A stretch of 64,000 bases of DNA from Heyndrickxia shackletonii. Lineage in GTDB: Bacteria > Bacillota > Bacilli > Bacillales > Bacillaceae_C. The notes below the pieces were generated by a model that made no database searches, was not told the DNA's origin, and saw only the letters and a list, made by a program, of their open reading frames with translations. Of the stretch, positions 60,628 through 64,000 are shown piece after piece. The first letter of the stretch is position 1. Every line of letters starts with the position of its first letter. The DNA lies in the NCBI RefSeq assembly GCF_001420715.1, contig NZ_LJJC01000015.1:150242-214241 (forward strand), written 5' to 3'. The position numbers were made by a program, and so were the translations under genes.

Positions 60628-61026
60628 TTGTTGTTGATTTTGAAGTCGTGTCTTGTTTTAAGTCTTTTAACACCATTACAACCTGTGGGTAATCAAAAGG
60701 TTGTTCCAGCCCCGCCTAACATAATTAGCATTGACACTGATTTCCCAAAAAAAGGAGCCTGGGTTCAAATACCAAAAGGAACAAAGAAGATTACATTTAA
60801 ATTGAAAGCCGAAAGCACTGAAACTGTCTTGCTTTGGTTAATGCCCACTGGTACTCAAACCTGGCATCAAAGAAAACTCCTTGGCTATGACATTAAAGAA
60901 GATGATAAGGATAATCTGTTTACATTTACTTGGAATATTGACCGTCTATCCATTCTTGACCACTTACATATACAAGCATTAGGTGAAGGAATAGCAAATG
61001 ATACAATTAACTTAATAATGGAGTAG
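60628..61026 (+). CDS. Putative exported protein of unknown function
   Basis: A 132-residue protein. The start LLILKSCLVLSLLTPLQPVG looks like a signal peptide lacking its basic N region, so the true start may be lost or different. The mature part is beta-rich: FPKKGAWVQIPKGTKKITFK, ETVLLWLMPTGTQTWHQRKL, FTFTWNIDRLSILDHLHIQA. GAGATGAG lies about 8 bases before the TTG. It is the only gene here facing the plus direction. Confidence 0.5.
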   Translation: MLLILKSCLVLSLLTPLQPVGNQKVVPAPPNIISIDTDFPKKGAWVQIPKGTKKITFKLKAESTETVLLWLMPTGTQTWHQRKLLGYDIKEDDKDNLFTFTWNIDRLSILDHLHIQALGEGIANDTINLIME

Positions 61027-61042
61027 TTTAATCTTTCCTTAT

Positions 61043-61163
61043 TACACTAACCTGCCCTTTTAGTTGAACAGGAAAAATGCCTTACCCCTATTGAAGTAAA
61101 GCCCCCTTTTGTTGAACAAGAAAAGTGACGCTTACTCAACAATCGCGCCCGATTCTGGAACAA
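61043..61163. repeat. Dispersed hairpin repeats, tandem copies 5 and 6
   Basis: The first copy, CACTAACCTGCCCTTTTAGT, is at 61045. The second has the full order: CCCCCTTTTGTTGAACAAGA, AAAGTGACGCTTACTCAACA, ATCGCGCCCGATTCTGG. It closely matches copy 1 at 58474-58530 and lies between the stops of converging genes. Confidence 0.8.
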
Positions 61164-61169
61164 CATCAT

Positions 61170-61406
61170 TCAAGAAATAAATAAAAGCCTTTCTTTTGCA
61201 GATGCACCATTGATGATTTTCTGCGATAAATAACCCGGGAGTGGAATGACAACTAGAAAGTAAAATAAAACTGTTATGAAATCGAATGCAAAACTAGGAC
61301 CTGTCAAAATGTGTGCGAATACAAAGTGGTTAACGTGCCCACAAACGTACCACTCAGCGGATAATAAAACCATGAAAACACCCAAAAACAACAGCTTCTT
61401 TTTCAA
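61170..61406 (-). CDS. Small membrane protein of unknown function
   Basis: A 78-residue protein with an N-terminal hydrophobic stretch LLFLGVFMVLLSAEWYVCGH, a second SFAFDFITVLFYFLVVIPLP and a short tail. TTG start with GGGGTG 9 bases upstream. Its stop lies 7 bases from the full hairpin repeat. No family recognised. Confidence 0.6.
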   Translation of the reverse strand: MKKKLLFLGVFMVLLSAEWYVCGHVNHFVFAHILTGPSFAFDFITVLFYFLVVIPLPGYLSQKIINGASAKERLLFIS

Positions 61407-61466
61407 GAATTTCTACACCCCACATTCAATTAAATGGCCCGATTGTGTCATAAACCCTTTTTGAAT

Positions 61467-61670
61467 TTAGTCGCCTTTATCTTCTCCATAATATCTAATT
61501 AACGCAATTTCAACTAAAAAAAACAAAATAAATATACCAGGAATAAACAACAGTTGTGGTATTGAAATGTGACTAGCCCCTGTATTCCAAATGTAATAAG
61601 TAATAAAAATACAGGTTAAAACTAGAGTCATTATTAACTTTGTCCTAAAAAAGCGTTTTTTCTCTTTCAT
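61467..61670 (-). CDS. Two-helix small membrane protein
   Basis: A 67-residue protein: basic start MKEKKRFFRTK, helices LIMTLVLTCIFITYYIWNTG and LLFIPGIFILFFLVEIALIR, acidic end YYGEDKGD. GGGG precedes the ATG by 5 bases. GGCCCGATTGTGTCAT, a piece of hairpin B, lies just past its stop at about 61435. Function unknown. Confidence 0.65.
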   Translation of the reverse strand: MKEKKRFFRTKLIMTLVLTCIFITYYIWNTGASHISIPQLLFIPGIFILFFLVEIALIRYYGEDKGD

Positions 61671-61763
61671 AAATACCCCATCTCTCTTGTTACTATTCTT
61701 TATTCAATGTTCTTAATTAAATACTAATTATTTCAAATTTCCCTATTTTACGCAAACGTTTAT

Positions 61764-61855
61764 TCAATTATCTGGCCCGATTGTTGAATTAACGCTAATG
61801 AAGATTGTTCAACTCCCCGTTAGTTCAACAAAAAACAGGACCACCATTAGCGATC
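61764..61855. repeat. Dispersed hairpin repeat, copy 7
   Basis: GGCCCGATTGTTGAATTAAC, GCTAATGAAGATTGTTCAAC, TCCCCGTTAGTTCAAC, with an outer CGCTAATG/CATTAGCG stem. It lies 56 bases past the stop of the membrane protein at 61911. Confidence 0.75.
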
Positions 61856-61910
61856 CCTTCTTGTACTATTACTTCCCCATAGTGAAATAAGCAAATAATA
61901 TTGTACTATT

Positions 61911-62471
61911 TTAATCTAATGGCTTAATACTTTTGAGTTTCCCTTTGTCTGGATTTCTTTTATTCCATAGAAAGCTAATTAAATACTGATGATTTTCTTG
62001 AACTAATTGAAATTCATTATAAGAAACCCAAACCTTTTTATCATTGACTAGCAAATAATATTTACTGTCATCATGTAGTTTCTGTTCAACTTTAAATATA
62101 CCAGTAGTCGATACTTCATTGAATTGGTAGTCCGTAATTGTAATAAAGATTACGATAGAAGATATTATCAATATTGATTGAATAATTGATTTTATATCCG
62201 TCTTTTTTCTTCCTCTCTTTCGTAAATATTTAATGTAAAGGAAGATATAAATAAGAGATAAGACAGGTACTACAAATATAGCTATAATAAAAGGTAAATT
62301 CATTATTTCGTGGAGACTATAATTGAAATTCGCAATAGATTGAATTCTTCCAAGCTGTAACCCTATAAACGATAAATATATAAGTGCTAACAGCCAGTAC
62401 AATGCTATTTTTTGAGCTTTATATAACTTTTTTATTTCTATTTCCTTCTCTTCTTTATTATTAAGGTTCAT
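61911..62471 (-). CDS. Multi-pass membrane protein of unknown function
   Basis: A 186-residue protein: charged N terminus NNKEEKEIEIKKLYKAQK, three or four membrane segments (ALYWLLALIYLSFIGLQLGR; PFIIAIFVVPVLSLIYIFLY; IIQSILIISSIVIFITITDY) and a C-terminal beta-rich domain (FKVEQKLHDDSKYYLLVNDK; KVWVSYNEFQLVQENHQYLI) probably outside. Weak ribosome site AGGGTTG. No family recognised. Confidence 0.65.
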   Translation of the reverse strand: MNLNNKEEKEIEIKKLYKAQKIALYWLLALIYLSFIGLQLGRIQSIANFNYSLHEIMNLPFIIAIFVVPVLSLIYIFLYIKYLRKRGRKKTDIKSIIQSILIISSIVIFITITDYQFNEVSTTGIFKVEQKLHDDSKYYLLVNDKKVWVSYNEFQLVQENHQYLISFLWNKRNPDKGKLKSIKPLD

Positions 62472-62584
62472 TTCAACCCTACCCTAAAAAAATCTTTGTT
62501 TTATTCTTTTAACATCCTGCTTCTTTAGATTAATAACTTCAACAAAAAAAGCGTTAATCCTTCTTCGATTAACGCACCCAAAGT

Positions 62585-62746
62585 TTAAGATTTCTTTCTG
62601 TCTATCAGTAGTCCTGCTATGAGTCCTAATAATATATTTGTTATTAAAATTGGGTTTATTGGTGTACTCATAATAATATATGTTAAAACACCTGCAACAA
62701 TGGCTAACAAAATTATAAGACATAATTCTCCCCTAATTCTTAGCAT
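62585..62746 (-). CDS. 53-residue membrane protein
   Basis: This frame gives two clean membrane helices, LCLIILLAIVAGVLTYIIM and NPILITNILLGLIAGLLI, with a charged end DRKKS. The competing longer frame over the same bases (62484-62723) is Cys/Tyr/Asn-rich and looks non-coding, although AGGGGAG is better placed for its ATG. A one-base deletion after that ATG would also give a good start, so a frameshift is possible. Confidence 0.45.
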   Translation of the reverse strand: MLRIRGELCLIILLAIVAGVLTYIIMSTPINPILITNILLGLIAGLLIDRKKS

Positions 62747-62780
62747 GAATTTTGCATTATTTTACCACAAGTGACTATAA

Positions 62781-62861
62781 TTCTTATTAAATTATACTGC
62801 CCCTTTTGTTCAATAAGAAAAGTGACGGATACTCAACAACCGCACCTGATTGTTTCGCAAC
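62781..62861. repeat. Dispersed hairpin repeat, copy 8
   Basis: TTATACTGCCCCTTTTGTTC, AATAAGAAAAGTGACGGATA, CTCAACAACCGCACCTGATT: the full A-B order of copies 1 and 6. It ends 3 bases before the stop of the anchored-protein gene at 62864. Confidence 0.8.
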
Positions 62862-62863
62862 TC

Positions 62864-63465
62864 TTATTTGTTAGACCTATCATAAAAGTTAGTAGTATAG
62901 AGATTAAATTCACTTCTAAAAGCTCCACGTAAATTACCAAACAAAGTTTCTAAATCGCTTCTCGAGAAGTATTTTCCATCTTTTATCTGTCTAATGCTTT
63001 CTTCTAAGCTTAAGAAACTCTTTATAGTGTCAACCAAGTATTCTTTTTCTTCCTTGTTATAATCTCCTTCAGAAACAAGATCTAACAGGGTGTTCCTTGC
63101 CTGTTCTACATCAAAAAGCATTCTACTCAGTTTATCTTTATCCATTGATTTGGGATCCGTGCCAATAAGCCAGTTCTGTTCAAAAATCGGAAGAATATAT
63201 CGGGTTCGCTCTACTGTGAAATTGATATTATCACTTGCTGAACTCTCTTTTAAATCCTTTTCATAGGTACCTTTAAACTCGTTAAGCTCTTCTTTATAGG
63301 TTTTACCATTATGTGTTTCCCAACCAGGATGATAAGTAAAACTATGATTGACACTAAAGGGCGATAACGGATAATACCAAGTCATTATAGAAATAAAAAT
63401 TATAATAACTATAATGAATGTTCCTAAACCTATCCCCAAAATATTTTTTTACGCTTTGTACTCAT
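62864..63465 (-). pseudogene. Membrane-anchored protein with a homopolymer frameshift near its start
   Basis: The main frame encodes an N-terminal anchor GIGLGTFIIVIIIFISIMTW and a mostly helical, probably external domain (EELNEFKGTYEKDLKESSAS; LSRMLFDVEQARNTLLDLVS; SLEESIRQIKDGKYFSRSDL) but has no usable start. ATG 63465 (AAAGGAG 6 bases upstream) reads MSTKRKK in the adjacent frame. One extra base in the 7-base T run 63444-63450 (plus strand) restores MSTKRKKNILGIGLGTF. Family unknown. Confidence 0.6.
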
Positions 63466-63608
63466 ATAAAACTCCTTTATTTTGGGGCTAATCCCCTTGT
63501 GGTTTTCAGTTGCTTAATTGTATCAATTCATAATTCCAATAAGGTAAAGTCTATTGAGACAGATTTCCTACATTTTTTAAAATTTTAATAATATTATAAC
63601 ATCACTTA

Positions 63609-63637
63609 TTCAACTAAACTGCCCCTTTAGTTTAAAA
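63609..63637. repeat. Dispersed hairpin repeat, copy 9 (type A)
   Basis: TTCAACTAAA-CTGCCCC-TTTAGTTTAA, the cleanest type A hairpin, 52 bases past the stop of the gene at 63689. Confidence 0.75.
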
Positions 63638-63688
63638 AGAGCCGACAATCGTTTAGATTATCAGCTATATCACGTTAGTTTAACGAAG

Positions 63689-63862
63689 TCATTTTCGATC
63701 TTTTGAAAATATCCTCTTTAACACTGCTATGATAAATAAAGAAAATATAAAACTTAGAACATTAATGATTTGTGATGAATTATTATTATAAGATTCATAA
63801 ACGCCAATCGGTATAAGATAAATTAATAATCCTACTATGTATATTAGTATTGTTTTTTTCAT
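63689..63862 (-). CDS. 57-residue two-helix membrane protein
   Basis: MKKTILIYIVGLLIYLIPIG, then VYESYNNNSSQIINVLSFIF, SLFIIAVLKRIFSKDRK. Two membrane helices joined by a short polar loop, with a basic end. AAGGAAA lies 8 bases before the ATG. It follows the one-gene-one-repeat pattern: hairpin repeat past its stop and another copy upstream at 63923. Function unknown. Confidence 0.65.
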   Translation of the reverse strand: MKKTILIYIVGLLIYLIPIGVYESYNNNSSQIINVLSFIFSLFIIAVLKRIFSKDRK

Positions 63863-63922
63863 AAAAATGATTTCCTTCTTATTATAATTAAAGTTGTTAG
63901 GTTGACCATCTTTTACTTTTTT

Positions 63923-63952
63923 ATTCCACTAACTGCCCCGTTAGCTGATTAA
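63923..63952. repeat. Dispersed hairpin repeat, copy 10
   Basis: TCCACTAACTGCCCCGTTAG then CTGATTAAG, a degenerate type A copy near the window edge. Confidence 0.5.
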
Positions 63953-64000
63953 GAAGCTATTTTTTTATATCTATCTAAATATTGAATAGTGGTCGAATAA

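Noticed and set aside
58459-63952. Direct identification of the dispersed hairpins as integron attC sites.
   Set aside because: No integrase in the window and no convincing attC core sites; only the gene-plus-repeat layout is similar, so it is reported as cassette-like.

Overview
The window is low-GC chromosomal DNA from a Firmicute, most likely a Bacillaceae (Bacillus sensu lato; species not resolvable). The evidence is the purine-rich Shine-Dalgarno sites, frequent TTG/GTG starts, U-tailed hairpin terminators, and Bacillus-type genes: uvsE, aadK, yjdF with its riboswitch, a KatX-like catalase, pepF and a SipS-like signal peptidase. It is an accessory region of small, separately regulated operons, with three kinds of mobile DNA and many intergenic repeats. 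I see no rRNA, tRNA, CRISPR-cas or phage genes.

Layout. 0-0.9 kb: the 3' end of an IS256-family element inserted in a 52-bp tandem array. 0.9-16 kb: an SDR-MarR operon with a double operator, GNAT and phosphatase genes, catalase, M29 aminopeptidase, M15 peptidase, UvsE, MarR-methyltransferase, AadK, a second 52-bp array, yjdF with its riboswitch, and a hydrolase. 16-19.6 kb: a two-domain MerR gene whose 3' end runs into a group IIC intron; the intron sits behind the terminator of an RlmA-like rRNA methyltransferase gene that has an unusual leader. 19.6-25 kb: small membrane proteins, a LacI regulator and a TetR-microprotein-MFS efflux operon with three operators. 25-29.5 kb: a Baeyer-Villiger monooxygenase, SDR and esterase set with a divergent LuxR regulator, plausibly turning an alcohol into a ketone, then an ester or lactone, then an acid. 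29.6-34 kb: signal peptidase, a GC-richer ECF41-like sigma factor with a divergent VOC gene, a ClbS/DfsB protein and a beta-propeller-like protein. 34-44.4 kb: pepF, a RpiR/malX/malY-like sugar set and a PadR-DUF2812-ABC transporter operon.

44.77-48.72 kb is a complete mobile element. It has 27-bp terminal inverted repeats (25 of 27 matching), perfect 9-bp flanking duplications, a large zinc-ribbon transposase-like protein with a coupled small protein, and a PadR plus HAAS-membrane-protein passenger pair. Beyond it lie an MMPL remnant, a GNAT gene, a hydantoin-type operon (PucR, NCS1 permease, DUF917, HyuA) and a threonine aldolase-like gene.

57-64 kb is a run of small, mostly minus-strand, mostly membrane or exported genes of unknown function. 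Nearly every one is followed by a related hairpin repeat, which gives a cassette-like layout. Two of these genes carry apparent frameshifts at 7-nt homopolymers. The best candidates for undescribed biology are the 3.9-kb element, the 51-52-bp periodic arrays (four unrelated sequences, one period), and the cassette-like 3' repeats.
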